This document shows, one piece after another, positions 35,926 to 47,409 of a stretch of 64,000 bases of DNA; position 1 is the first letter of the stretch, and each line of letters starts with the position of its first letter. The notes under the pieces are model-generated. The model saw only the letters and a list, made by a program, of their open reading frames with translations, was not told the origin of the DNA and ran no database searches. Both the position numbers and the translations under genes were made by a program. Source of the DNA: Nepenthes gracilis (lineage: Eukaryota > Streptophyta > Magnoliopsida > Caryophyllales > Nepenthaceae); NCBI GenBank assembly GCA_033239525.1, contig BSYO01000034.1:4621220-4685219 (forward strand), in the 5' to 3' direction.

Positions 35926-37075
35926 TTGGGCGGACATGCTACATGTCCCAGTTGCCCTAGTAGCGTAATCGGCATGGTGGGAGAACTCGATCATCGAGAC
36001 GAGACCACTCGCAACAGCGCAACTGGTGGCCACGGATCTCGTCCCACTTTGACCCGGGAACCGGATAAGTATGTCCAGATCGGCGGCTCACTCACCGGGC
36101 AACTACGCGATGAATTGATCGCGTTTCTACGAAGGAACGCGGACCTTTTTGCCTGGACTCCCGCAGACATGCCCGGAATTTTAGCTGAGGTGATGGTCCA
36201 TAAGTTGGGCCTTGATCCAGATCGAAAACCCATCAGACAGAAGCGAAGGAACAACTCCGTCGAAAAGCTGATCGCCATCCGAGAGGAGGTGAAAAAGCTA
36301 CTGGACGCGGGTTTATTAAAGAAGTCTAGTACCCGGATTAGCTCTCGAACGTCGTCTTGGTCAAAAAGAGCAACGGAAATGGCGAATGTGCGTCGATTTT
36401 ACCGACGTCAACAAGGCCTGCCCGAAAGACAGCTTTCCCTTGCCTCGGATTGACCTGCTGGTCGACTCCACCGCAGGGCATGAGCTGCTAAGCTTCATGG
36501 ACGCTTATTCGGGTTACAACCAAATTAGAATGAGTCCGAAAGACGAGGAGCATACCTCGTTCATGACAGACCAGGGTACCTACTGCTACAAAGTAATGCC
36601 CTTTGGGGTGAAGAACGCTGGAGCAACTTACCAGCGACTAGTTAATAGGATGTTCAAAAAGCAAATTGGTCGCAACATGGAGGTCTACGTCGACGATATG
36701 CTCGTCAAAAGCAGAGTCACGGGCGACCACATAAGTGACCTGGAAGAGTCATTTGAGGTGCTCCGCTAGCACCAAATGAAATTAAATCCAGCCAAATGCG
36801 TCTTCGGGGTAGCCTCTGGGAAGTTCTTGGGTTTCATCGTCTCCCAGCGGGGAATCGAGGCAAACCCAAAAAAGATTAAGGCCCTCGCTGACATGGCTCC
36901 TCCACAAAACGTGAAAGACGTCCAGCGATTGACTGGGCAGCTAGCTGCTTTGTCCCGCTTCCTCGCGAAATTTGGAGACAAGTACCAGCCCTTCTTTAAA
37001 GCCCTGAGAGGGACAATCTAACGGATTCCAGTGGACGACTGACTGCCAGACCGCCTTCAATGAGTTGAAGTAGTA
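35926..37075 (+). pseudogene. reverse transcriptase of element 2 (broken)
   Basis: The connector (36060-36340: DLFAWTPADMPGI, KLGLDPDRKPIRQKRR) leads into RT with VDFTDVNKACPKDSFPLPRI, FMDAYSGYNQI, MPFGVKNAGATYQRLVN and an intact YVDDMLVKS catalytic box, then CVFGVASGKFLGFIVS and GIEANPKKIKAL. Breaks: a frame change near 36340-36386, TAG at 36767 and TAA at 37019. It would copy the element RNA into cDNA. The YVDD aspartates survive. Confidence 0.9.
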
Positions 37076-37091
37076 TCTGGCCAGCCCACCG

Positions 37092-37454
37092 TTGTTAGCG
37101 TCACCCAAAGACGGAGAGGAGCTGTACCTTTACTTGGTAGTATCGGAAGTGTCCCTCAACTCCGTCCTCGTGCGCCAAGAATCCGATATCCAGCAGCCGG
37201 TCTACTATATAAGCAAAACATTGACCGGCCCAGAAACTCGCTATCCGCGTGTTGAAAAAATGGCACTGGTACTTATCTTTGCAGCGCGAAAATTGAGGCC
37301 ATACTTTCAGGCGCATCGCATAGTGGTCCTTACGGACCAGCCACTGAAAGGCATACTCCAAAAACCCGATGTTTCGGGGCGGTTGGTAAAGTGGGCTATT
37401 GAGTTGGGCGAGTTCGACATCGAGTTCAGCCCCAGACCTGCCATAAAGGCGTAG
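37092..37454 (+). pseudogene. first RNase H domain of element 2
   Basis: An RT-linked gypsy RNase H: LYLYLVVSEVSLNSVLVRQE, QQPVYYISKTLTGPETRY and HRIVVLTDQPLKGILQKPD. It ends at a TAG at 37452 where family members continue with glutamine into ALADF. The usual first catalytic Asp context is weak, in line with known degeneration of this domain in elements with a second RNase H. Confidence 0.82.
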
Positions 37455-37910
37455 GCTCTGGCTGACTTCATTGTCGAGACCACGACCCCAATTCAAGAGG
37501 AGCAGCCCGCAGAAAACGCAGAACAGCTCGACGAGGTCCCAAAATGGACACTCCACGTGGACGAATCGTCCACGGACAGTGGCAGTGGGGCAGGGGTGAT
37601 CCTAACGACCCTTGATGGATTCGAGATCAAGTATTCCTTAAGACTTGATTTTCCATCGACCAACAACATCGCTGAGTACGAAGCCCTGCTAGCTGGCCTG
37701 CGGTTGGCAAAGGAGTGCTCTGCCAGGAGGTTGGCGGTTCACAGCGACTCCGAATTAATCGTCAACCAAGTCAATGGGGACTTCGAAGCAAACAACCCTT
37801 CTCTGGCCAGGTACCTGGCAAAGGCAAAGGAGGCCATCCAGGGCTTCGACAAGCTGACCCTGGTTCACGTTCCTCGAGCTGAAAATTGGAAGGCGGACCG
37901 GGCTGGCTAG
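37455..37910 (+). pseudogene. second (archaeal-like) RNase H of element 2
   Basis: WTLHVDESS (first Asp; usual HVDGSS), GSGAGVILTTLDG, NIAEYEALLAGLRLA (Glu) and RRLAVHSDSELIVNQV (Asp) give the D-E-D set of an acquired RNase H, a hallmark of the Tat lineage. A frame change produces a TAG at 37908. It would remove RNA from RNA-DNA hybrids. Confidence 0.85.
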
Positions 37911-37929
37911 AGCACTGCTACCGAGAACC

Positions 37930-39143
37930 AGAGAGCAAGATTCGAGGACATGCGGGGAGACCCTAAACCCTCCGAGCATAGAAAAACAGAGACGATGCAG
38001 ATTTTCAAAACGGAAAACTGGATGACGCCCTACCTTAGATACTTGGCTGACGGATCACTCCCAGAGGACGCCGAGAAAGCCAAGCGAATTAAAAAGACAG
38101 CCGGTTGGTATGCGATAATCGATAGGCGGCTGTATCGCCGTGGATACTCAACTCCGTATCTCCGCTGTCTAACTCCCGAGGAGGCTGACTACGTGCTGGG
38201 CGAAATTCACCTCGGGATCTGTGGATCACACATAGGCGGAAAAAACCTGGCCTTCAAGATCATGCGATAGGGCTACTATTGGCCCTCGATGAAAAATAAC
38301 ACGCTTGAATTTGTGAAAAAATGTGAAAGCTGCCAGCTTCATTGCAACCTTCACACATAGGCTCCCTGGCCCTTCGCGCAATGGGGGCTTGATATACTCA
38401 ACCCATTTCCCATTGCCACAGGGCAGAGAAAGTTTATCATCACGGGCATCGACTACTTCACTAAGTGGGTCGAGGCTACCCCGCTTGCGAAAATCGCAGA
38501 ACACAATGCTCTGGAGTTCCTTCACCAGAGCATTGTCTGTAGGTTTGGCGTCCTAGAGGTTGTGGTAACTGATAACGGGACCCAATTTTTGGGAAAACGC
38601 TTCACCAAGTATTACACCAGCTTTTGGATCAAGCTGGTCCACACTTCGGTGACATACCCCCAGGCCAACCGGCATGTGGAGGTTACAAACCATACGCTAC
38701 TCCACGGGTTAAAAACTAAGTTGGAGGACGCCGGGGGCTCCTGGGCTAACGAGCTCCCATCCGTTCTCTGGTCTTATCGTACAACCCCAAAGGAACCAAC
38801 GCACGAGACACCCTTCAGCCTCTGTTATGGGATTGAAGCGGTAATCCCTAATGAAGTAGGGCTCCCAAGTCTCAGGGTGGAGTCCTTCGACCCACAGACT
38901 AACTCCCAGAAAATTAGGGAGCACTTGGACTTGCTAGAGGAAGCCCACGACGCCGCCAGAATAAGGACAGCAGCGTACCAATACCGAGTTGCCCGGTACT
39001 ACAATAAAAAGGTGAAAGCCCGGCAATTCGACGTTGGGGACTTGGTCCTACGAGGCATCGAGGCCACGTGCAAGGTGGCCGCCCGAAACAAGCTCTCTCC
39101 CAACCGGGAGGGACCTTTCCTTGTCTCGCCACCTGCGCAATGA
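37930..39143 (+). pseudogene. integrase of element 2 (broken)
   Basis: Zinc finger: HLGICGSHIGG and CESC. Core: WGLDILNPF (D), VTDNGTQFLGKRF (D), HVEVTNHTLL (E), so the DDE triad is present. Then LPSVLWSYRTTPKEPTHETP and the C-terminal ARYYNKKVKARQFDVGDLVL. TAG at 38268 replaces the Gln seen in element 1 (MRQGLYRP). About ten residues are lost near 38340 between the zinc finger and WPFAQWG. It ends about 39143, and a frameshift near the end loses the last residues. Confidence 0.9.
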
Positions 39144-39401
39144 GCATACAAACTCTGAAACTAGGACGGAAAGTTGGTCCCACGAACGTGGAACGCAACC
39201 CACCTGAAGCGCTACTTCCAATAGGAAACCCAGGTACGTACTCGCCCGTCTATGTGCATTCATTCGCATGCTTGTGTAATTGTGTAAAATAAGAAGTTTA
39301 CTTAGCATATAGAATCTTAGGACTTGTATGCATTTTCTGTGTTTGCCTTATAGGTTTTTACCCGACCTAGATTGCCCCTAAGGAGGGTCTTCACTCTCTC
39401 G

Positions 39402-39665
39402 TTAAACCCTAGTCATCTAGGTGGCCTAAAAAGTGGTCTAAAACCCTGGTCATCCAGGTGGCCCATAAGCGGTCTTAAACCCTAGTCATTTAGGTGGCCC
39501 ATGAGCGGTCTGAAACCCTGGTCATCTAGGTGGCCTATGAGTGGTCTAAAACCTTGGTCATCCAAGTGGCCCATGAGCGGTCTGAAACCTCGGTCATCCG
39601 AGCGGCCCAATAGCGGTCGTACTAAACCTTGGTCATCCAAGTGGCCCATAGCGGTCTGAAAACCG
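39402..39665. repeat. post-pol tandem repeat, 36-bp unit
   Basis: About seven units of the type GGTCATCCAGGTGGCCCATG then AGCGGTCTGAAACCCT. The period of 36 is a multiple of three, so the minus strand shows a 12-residue repeat (GHLDDQGFRPLM). Arrays of this kind between pol and the 3' LTR are known in Tat elements and can seed satellites. Confidence 0.9.
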
Positions 39666-40142
39666 TAGGGGGCAAGAATGGCACACGCGATGACCTCCTT
39701 TCGGGGAGCAGCAACATCAGTCAACGACGGTCAAAGGGAAAAACACTTCTTCTCCAACACTGGCAGCCCAAGTCGTCACTTGCACAGCGCCACCAGGCTG
39801 GTTTTTGCAACCGCCTGCTCAGCTTAAGGATCTTACTCCTTAGGCAGTCAGCCAACCAAATTGGCTACCCCACGCAAAGGATAGCGTGGTTAAACAATAA
39901 CGAGAAGCATTCCTTCTCTAAACGATGATCGCCCCAAGTTGAGTTTACGCGGACGGCGTCACAGTCGGCTAACACGGCCACTGCACTAAGCTTAAGGACT
40001 CGGCTCTTTGGCGTCAGGCCCAAACAACGTTAAACTGACCCGGGTTGGGCCTTTGACGCCACAACATAAACATACACAAAGTAATAAAATACAATGGATA
40101 CAGAACTGAAAAGAACTTCCATTTTATTGCTCACAAAGTATA

Positions 40143-41981
40143 CTACAATGTACATAAAGTCCAAAAGGCAAAATAAGTACAAAAGGCTACAGGGGCAGTG
40201 GACCACCCTGGCTGTCTCGGGGCTCTCCCTCCAGGTCTTCCTTGTGTTGCGGCTGCGGTTTCTTTGATTAATAAGCTCCACTGGGAAGTCAGGGACGACC
40301 AACCGCGCGGCGCAACGTCCAATGTTGAGCCCTTCCAACAATCGGGCGTGCAGGGCGCCCCTACCTCATGAGGGGTCATCTGAGAGGCCAACTCGTTCTC
40401 TGCGGCGGCGGCTCGATCTGCGAGGCGTTTGTTGCTCGCTGTCAGTCGATCATCCTCTTCCTTCAAGCGAGCAACCTCCGCCTTCAGCTCAGCGTTCTCT
40501 GCCTTGAGTGCAGCATTCTCTATTTTCACGTCCGCCACAACAGCCTCAAGAGCAGCAGTCTGCTCACGGAGCTCCCCCCTGAGACGGCCAACTTGGCCTC
40601 TAGCCAGGCTATCTTAGCCTCCCAGTCTGCAATGATGCGATCGCGCTGCTCCATTTCCCGGGAGATAGCTGAGGCCAATCTTCTTGGCTGCACAGGACCA
40701 AAGCAAAGTGTGAGCTTATAAACATAAGGAAGAAATACAAGGGAGCCATTGCGGAAGTCATACCTCATAAGTCTTCCTATAGGGCCTCACAGGCCTGGCC
40801 TCCAGGCCAGGTCCAACTGGCGGTGGAATCGGAGATGTTGAGCCAGGAGCACCCTCTCGCGCCGAATACGCCGCAGCCTCATCCAAAATACGATCCAAAA
40901 ACTCATCATCATCAACGGCAGCGGCGGGCTCCTCTCCTGCAGCCATTGGAGTAGTCGTGGCGGGTTTTTTCCTCCCGGCTGCCTTTAGAGTAGTTGCTGG
41001 TGGATCAGCCATCGTCGACGGCTCCACAATATAAACGCGCGAACCCTCAGGCATGTCGCGAGCTGGCTCCTCCGCCGATTCCATCCAGGCAGCGCCTGGA
41101 ATCACCTTCACCGCAGGCTGGGCCAGGATGACTCCTCCGGCCTCCGCCAGCCTATCCACTCCAGAAGTGCTGCCGGATCCGCCGCAGATCCCGGCAGCCA
41201 CATGGTCAATCTGCGACGAGGATGATAAGGGCGTAGCAATTACCCTCTCAGCAGCTTCCTCCGAGGGCCTGGGGCGGATGATCACGCCCCTTGAGTGTTC
41301 ACGTCTTGTCATCATAATCGGAGGATGCGGCTTTTGAGTCGGTGATGGCGGCCCCCAGTTAGCCTTCTTGGTCTCTGCCCGGGAGACCAAGAAGTCCTCC
41401 TAAACTCGTCAGGACTGAGCCGTATGGCCTTGGTCAACCAGGCATACGCGGCGCTCTCCGCCGGAGACGGCGTACCAAGGAGCGCCTCTGGAACATTACC
41501 CCAGTTCCTCGCAATGGGCCACTTCTCTCCCACTTTTACAAAGAAGAACCGGTCTTTCCAATTCTTCAGAGAATCATGAATGGCCTTATTTATTTTTATT
41601 CCCGCACGGGGGCTGAGTGAAATCCACTCCCCCCTGGGTCACTTTAAAAATAACTTTAACCCCGGACGTCCTAAACTTCTGGTCAAGTTTCCAGGCAAAA
41701 ATGTATAAAGTACAAATGTACCTCACCGCGTTGGCATGGAGGTTGGCGATGGGTACTCGCAAAGCCGCCATGATCGACTCCAACTCCTCCGGCAAAGGCA
41801 GACGAAGGCCGCTCCCTAGATGGGCCTCGTAGACAGTAATGTACCCCTCCGGTGGGAAAAAAGCTTTGTCATTCTCGCCCGGGACCCCTCCAGCCATCTC
41901 TTTAGGGATGTTGAACTCAACGCACAGAGCCTTGATATCATTCTCTCTTAGAACAGACGAGAAATCCGCTACAGAAGCCAT
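40143..41981 (-). pseudogene. Tat antisense ORF (aORF), element 2
   Basis: Start ATG at 41981 (MASVADFSSVLREN). N-terminal domain: GENDKAFFPPEGYITVYEA, LPLPEELESIMAALRVPIA, HANAVRYICTLYIF, then IHDSLKNWKDRFFFVK in another frame, resembling PF04195. Middle: Pro/Ala/Ser-rich, acidic (41390-40764). A GT-AG intron (40763-40688) leads to a coiled coil (REMEQRDRIIADWEAKIAWL, then ENAALKAENAELKAEVARLK). Frame breaks: near 41586, near 41400, and in a six-G run (40574-40579). If these were recent, the ancestor coded for roughly 550 residues. Function unknown; transcription would oppose gag-pol. Confidence 0.8.
40688..40763 (-). other. intron in element 2 aORF
   Basis: The minus strand reads CTTATGAG then GTATGACTTCC (donor), and GGTCCTGTGCAG then CCAAGAAG (acceptor). 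76 nt, phase 0, with a stop just inside it. Its position immediately before the coiled coil equals that in element 1. Confidence 0.7.
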
Positions 41982-42280
41982 GATCAGAAGAAGCTTTAGG
42001 GTTTCTTTTGAGGAAGTGCGTCTGAGAAACAAGAACGAAGAAGACGACGGTTTGAAGGCGTAACGGACTTCAAAAAACGGAAGAAAAACTTAAGCGCCAA
42101 GCACTCAAAGGACGCCGTCAATATAACCACGTGTCGCCTTCTAACTTGACCCTGCAAAAGGACGGATCTCTAGAGTATTAATGACCAGGATCTCCGTCCA
42201 ACCAAAGGAAGACACGTGGCGTTTTCTGCCTTGCAATCTGGCCAAAAGCTGGCAGAAATCATTCCCAGAATTGGCCAAAG

Positions 42281-42380
42281 ACGGTCAACAATTCTGGTAG
42301 TCCGGAATTGACCAAAACGGTCAATAATTCTGGTATTCCGGAATTGGCCAAAACGGTCAACAATTCCGGTCAAACTCTCT
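42281..42380. repeat. 36-bp palindromic repeats with W-box pairs upstream of aORF
   Basis: Units start at 42281 and 42317, with a partial unit from 42353. Each has ACGGTCAACAATTCTGGTA then TCCGGAATTGACCAAA (or variants), so GGTCAA and TTGACC face each other across a CCGGAATT-type dyad. The array lies 300-400 bases upstream of the aORF ATG and about 105 bases before the 3' LTR. Confidence 0.75.
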
Positions 42381-42470
42381 TTCACATTTTCTATAAATTT
42401 CCACGAGATTCTCAAAGCAAGGAAAGACATCCCATCATGAACATATTGGAGGCCAGAAATCTAACCACCA

Positions 42471-42484
42471 GCATGGGGGGCTAG
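42471..42484 (+). promoter_or_regulatory. polypurine tract of element 2
   Basis: GCATGGGGGGCTAG immediately precedes the 3' LTR, the expected primer site for plus-strand synthesis. Confidence 0.85.
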
Positions 42485-43806
42485 TGATGGGTATACCAAT
42501 AATGGGCTGGCCCAAAGAAAGGTCAACAGAAGCCCAAGACGGCCAGTCAACATTTTTGAGGGCCCAGTAAGAAGACGGGCCCAGAAGCTGGAAAGCCTAA
42601 GACGGTCAACGTTAACGTTGACCGTCTTGGCGGCCAGCTTACTCACAAACGGTCAACTCAATGTTGACCGGCTAGATTGGGCCTTTAGAGGCCTTGCAAC
42701 AGTGATGGGCCTATTCCATTCTAGCCCACAGCCCATCAGCTGATCGCCAGCCACTCTCCCTCCGTTCTCCACGAGGGCGGCCAACACGCTGACGGTCAAC
42801 TCAGACGTTGACCGTCTGCGCCCTGCACAACGGGCCCAAAATGGCTCTTCTACAATAATGGACCTGGCTCACTCAGGCCCAAAGCCCATCTGTAGTCTGA
42901 CGACGGGCACCTTTCATAAGGGCGGCCAACACGCACGCAGACGGTCAACCCGAGCGTTGATCATCCGCGCTTTGCACATTAGACCCCAAGAAGCCTTTCA
43001 ACAGTAATTGGCTTGACCCGTTTAGGCCCACCAGTCATAAAAAGACCAACCACGATCCTCTAAGGATATTCCACGATCTCAAAAGGAATATCAATAAGAT
43101 TGGTGCCCCTCAGAGAAGGAAAGCACCAGATCTTCCCAACTCCTTGCCAGCCAAGGAGCTCCAATGGTAACATACCGGGGAGGAAAGGAACCAACTTGGA
43201 AAGTGGTTGGCCGCCTCAGAAAGAAACAATCCTCCACAATTGGGCAACAAGCAGCAGCCTCTAGAAGGAAAGCCGGCAGCAGATCACGGGGGTAATCACT
43301 CCTTCCAAAGGAGGAGGATCGCCATCTTGGCCATAAGAAAAGGATCTGGATTCACCATCCAAAGAGGAGAAAGAAAGAGGAGGAAAAAGAAAAGAAAAAA
43401 GGCTCTCATTCAGACGGAAAAACCCTAAGTGTTCTGAGGAACAAGCTCGAGTTCCCTGCAGCCAAACTCTCAAAACACAATTAAACTCCAAGGCAACGAA
43501 CGAGTCTTGCCGGCCGTTCTCTACCTTCCCACCATCCAGATACGAGAAGGGTCTTGTGCCTCTCTGACAACTGGAACAAGACACTCTCTTTCCCGCTCCC
43601 ATTGCTCTCTACTTTCAGTTCCTTCCATTGAAGGTTATTTTACTGACTTGAGTGTCGGAGTATTTTCGGTGGGATTATATTCCGCCGTTAACGCTGACCT
43701 CTTGTTCGTTTTAGTGGTGTGCAGGATTCGTGCTCAGTGAACGGAGCCGGTTCAGACCATCCAGAAGAATCCGAATCTGTTCGAAGTCGGATTCAGGTAC
43801 GCATCA
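42485..43806 (+). repeat. 3' LTR of element 2
   Basis: Begins TGATGGGTATACC, ends GGTACGCATCA. Same length and layout as the 5' LTR. The divergence is mostly transitions. Confidence 0.93.
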
Positions 43807-44761
43807 TAGTTAAATAAACATATAGTATAACATAAATATTCCATAAATTATAAATCTCGAATTTTAAATATGCAAAAAATTTTAACATATTTACAGATAT
43901 TAAATAGGAACCAAATATAGAAAAATAACACATAAATCATGAAACATGCATTCATACATGAAATTTTTTCATAGAAAAATGAAAAAAAGTAAAACATGCT
44001 ATTTAATCGGTAGAAAATTAACGGAACAGAATATCATAATAATAATAACACCCGCAGAGAACAGAGAATAAACAACAACAGGAAGACAAAGTTTAGAGTG
44101 CACTTACCTTAATCCGATCTACCACTTTTCTTCTTCGAAGATGGCTCAATTCTAACCCTATACAACTTTCTCTCTCTAGCTTTCTCTCCCTTTTCTATTT
44201 TTCCTCTCTTCTATTGCTCTCTCCTTCTTCCTTCTTACCCACCCACGAGATAATCTGATTTTTTTCTCTTTTTATCTTCAAATAAAACAATTTTTATATT
44301 AAAAAATGATCCAAAGCGCTCGAACACCGGTCGTGCGTCCTTTAGGTGTCCCTCCCCTGAAATCGGTGCTCGAGCAATGCCTCGAGTGCCCATCGAGCCC
44401 ATGCTACTGAAATTGGTCCTCGAATAGGGTTCAAGCACCCCTCGGGTAACCGTTAGGCCTACAACGAGCCAACTTCGCGCACGCACCGTCCGAGACCCAT
44501 TTCAACCCTTCTAACCCAATATTTCATATTTTGGATCTCAATTTTGATTATATTAGCTTAATAAATCATAATTATCATAATTTAAAACTCAAATCTTATT
44601 TACGGATTGACATTTTAAGGTTTACAAAATCGACTCTCAATTTTACCAATTCCGGGTCTTTGGACTCTTCAATCCAATTTCTCCCACGTTCTTTGGCCTC
44701 GATTTACTTATATTAACTTAATTACTCATATCTACTGTATTTTAGAAATTGGTTCCTTACA
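43807..44761 (-). mobile_element. reverse solo LTR (about 2.4 kb), right half
   Basis: Continues the LTR interrupted at 32401. The right terminus CCTTACA is the reverse complement of TGTAAGG, an LTR start related to TGTGAGATCC of the 4.8-kb LTR (both then have CCAA...TTTC). The sequence contains CTCGAGTGCCCATCGAGCCC-type GC-rich text at 44310-44480 and otherwise no ORF of note. Confidence 0.65.
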
Positions 44762-44785
44762 CAGGTAACTGTACAGAAGAGGTTA
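44762..44785 (+). mobile_element. 24-base bridge of the old Tat element
   Basis: A short stretch of old Tat sequence between two LTR insertions (CAGGTAACTGTACAGAAGAG then GTTA). It codes for part of the LYRRGY motif at the start of the integrase region, matching element 2 at about 38135-38150. Confidence 0.75.
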
Positions 44786-45156
44786 TGTGAGATCCAAAAT
44801 TTCAAACGCTAAACCCGCCCCTTTCTGCATCAAACTATGAAACCGGCCCTTAAGTGGGCATAATCGAGCTCTACCGATTAAAAGAGGACTCGCCTCCTTA
44901 CGCAAATGAAATCGGCCCAACAGTGGAAATCGGCCCCTTTGGATTCAAGAACGGCTTTTGCGTGATGAGGCCCGGCCCCTCAAGTTCGGCCGTGTGTATG
45001 CCTTGCTGGAGAAACTTAACTCCTTAGAATCCAACAAGGCGGCAACAAAACGGCGACTAAATGAAGTAGGTAAAACAACTACATTACCCCACTTACCCCT
45101 GAAAACAAGTACGGGAGCAAGTAACTTACCCTACTTGTTCCACCAAATCCTCCCTC

Positions 45157-45164
45157 TATATAAA
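45157..45164 (+). promoter_or_regulatory. TATA box of the 4.8-kb LTR
   Basis: CTATATAAACC in a GC-richer context, about 370 bases from the LTR start and before the repeat array. Confidence 0.6.
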
Positions 45165-45439
45165 CCGCTTGATGCGAAGGAAGAGGGGAAGGAGAACTCG
45201 GTTGATGCGAAAGGAAGAGAGGGAAGGAGAAAGCTTTGGGACAGTGAGATTAGGCAGCCCAACTCTCAGGCAAGTGTACTTCGAACGCCGTTTTTAACTT
45301 CAGTTTTCAGTTCATTAGCAAATATACTGCACCCTATTTTGCTGCAAGTAATCGTACGTTAACACGTTTTCAGTTTTTGTTTGAATCTATTCTGAAATTC
45401 ATGACGCCTGTTTTCCTATATTCTGGACTTACATGAAAT

Positions 45440-47000
45440 CCGGACCAAACGTTACAACTGGCATTTGACATGTGAAACGAACCGGCATTTTGCATGTAAA
45501 ATGAAACCGGCATTTGGCATGTAAAATGAAACCGGCTTTGCACTGAAAAATGGACTCCGGCCTCAATCCAAAATAAACTACAGCCTCCGTATGAAAAAGG
45601 AACTCCGGCTTGCAATTCTGACTTTAAATTGAAATTGAAAATGAACTTCGTCCGTTTCAGAAAAAGAACTCCGTCTTTTAAATGAACTCCGGATTTCACG
45701 AACTCCGGCTTTGAGTTTACGCAATGAAAGAAAGAACTCCGGCTTCGTAATGTAAAAATGAGCTCCAGCCTTGAGAAAATAAGCTCCGTCCCTTGAGAAA
45801 ATAAGCTCCGTCCCCTGAAGAAAAGGAACTCCGTCCTCCTTGAGAAAATGAGCTCCAATTTTTAGTATGCTCCGGCCTTTAAGGAAATAAGCTCCGTCTT
45901 TTAAGGAAAAGCAGTTCCGTTTTTGGTAGATAAAAAGAACTCCGGCTTTTGTTAATAAAAAGAACCCTGGCTTTGTTGTTAAAAAAGAACTCGGATTTAT
46001 GAGAATTCGGCTTTTGAAAAGTACTTCGCCCGTTTAATGTAAAACGAACTCCGGCCTGAAAGAATTCCGTCCCTGTTTGGGTAAAAAGCACTCCGTCCCC
46101 CTAAGAAAAAGAACTACGTCCTGTTATTGTAAAATGCACTCCGTCCTGTTGAATGAAAAGCACTCCGTCCCAATAAAGAGCAGTCCGTCCTGATAAAGCA
46201 CTCCGTCCGATTGTGAAAAAGCAGTCCGTCCCTCAATATGAAATGAACACCGGTTTTTAAAGAGCTCCGTCCTTTGAGAAAAAAAACACTCCGTCTCGAG
46301 TGTGAAAAAGCCGTCAGTCCAGTTGTGAAAAGCACTTCGTCCCAAATGAACTCCGGCCTTAACAAAGAAAAAGAACTCCGGCTTTTGAGTTTACACACTC
46401 CGTCCAAAAGAGAGCTCCGTCCCTTTTTAAGAGCTCCGTCCAAAAGAGAGCTCCGTCCCTTTTTAAAGAGCTCCGTCCAAAAGAGAGCTCCGTCCCTTTA
46501 AAGAGCTCCATCCAAAAGAGAGCTCCGCCCCTTTTAAGAAAAGTACCCCGTCCAAAAGACCTCCGTCCTTAAGAAAAGTACTCCGTCCTTCGAGAACACG
46601 AGCTCCATCCTTCGATAAAATGAACTCCGTCCCCCCTGAGGATAAATTCCCTCCGTCCAGAATAAAGTTCGGCTTGTGCAGTCCAGCTTCGTGCGTGTTG
46701 AACCCACTCCGGCTTCGTACATGTCAAATGAAGTCTGGCCCCTTTTGCATGAATTAATGAAGACCAGCCCTTTTGCTAGAATAAATTAAGTCCAGCCTCT
46801 GATGAAATAGAAACCGGTCTCCTTGAGTAAATCAAGTCCGGCTTCTTGATGAAAATCAAGACCGATCCTCTTAAGAATGAATCAAGTCCGGTTTCTCTTC
46901 GTGAAGCGTCAGGTCCACTTTTCCTCTTAAGAATATCACGTCCGGTTTTCTAAATGAAGAAATCAAGTCCGGAAGCGTCAAGTCAAATTTCTGAATCTTA
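45440..47000. repeat. CTCCG tandem array, first block
   Basis: A short core, GAACTCCGTCC or GAACTCCGGCTT, recurs about every 20-35 bases, separated by A/T-rich spacers such as TTTTGAAAAGAAA. Local higher-order repeats occur (AAGAGAGCTCCGTCCCTTTT at 46410-46510). The last 250 bases shift to AAGTCCGGCTTCT-type variants. Minus-strand ORFs rich in R-S-S-F here are products of the repeat. Confidence 0.85.
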
Positions 47001-47409
47001 ATAAAAAATTATGTTCGGCTTTTACAAATCCAGTCTGGCTCTCCCCATGACTTAGGAAAGGAAGCTAGGCAAAAGACCAGGTGAAAGCGTTAAGGACTTC
47101 GAGCCAGAACCAAGTGAAAGGTTCATAGATCCCATTTCAGGCAAGATACTCACCCTATTTCTAAAAACTCATGTTTATTTATGTTGCTATGAAAGTATAT
47201 GATTTCTGTATGAAGTATGCTTTTGATGACTGAAATGCATGTTTAAAGGAAATTCTGTTATGCATGATGTAAGATCTCTGTTATAATTTACTGCTAATGA
47301 TTATGAATTTCTGCCCAATGCATGCTTACGGAAAGAAACTTTAGGCCTTAAGAAGAATCATGAATTTTACTACTGTACTCTGTATCTCTGAATTTTAAGC
47401 AAAAGACCT

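Larger units (their letters stand above)
32402..43806 (+). mobile_element. Tat-lineage Ty3/gypsy element 2, nearly complete
   Basis: Two LTRs of 1320 and 1322 bp begin TGATGGGTA and end ACGCATCA. Between them are PBS, gag, protease, RT, RNase H, second RNase H, integrase, 36-bp tandem repeats, an antisense ORF and a polypurine tract: the full Tat layout. Flanks CAGTT and TAGTT match at four of five. The LTRs differ at about one base in twenty over the parts I compared by eye, so the insertion is moderately old. Gag and pol carry several stops, so it is not autonomous now. It sits inside the reverse solo LTR. Confidence 0.93.

Noticed and set aside
39402..39665. Regular 36-bp repeats suggestive of a CRISPR array
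   Set aside because: The units are contiguous and imperfect without distinct spacers, in a plant retrotransposon; they are a minisatellite.
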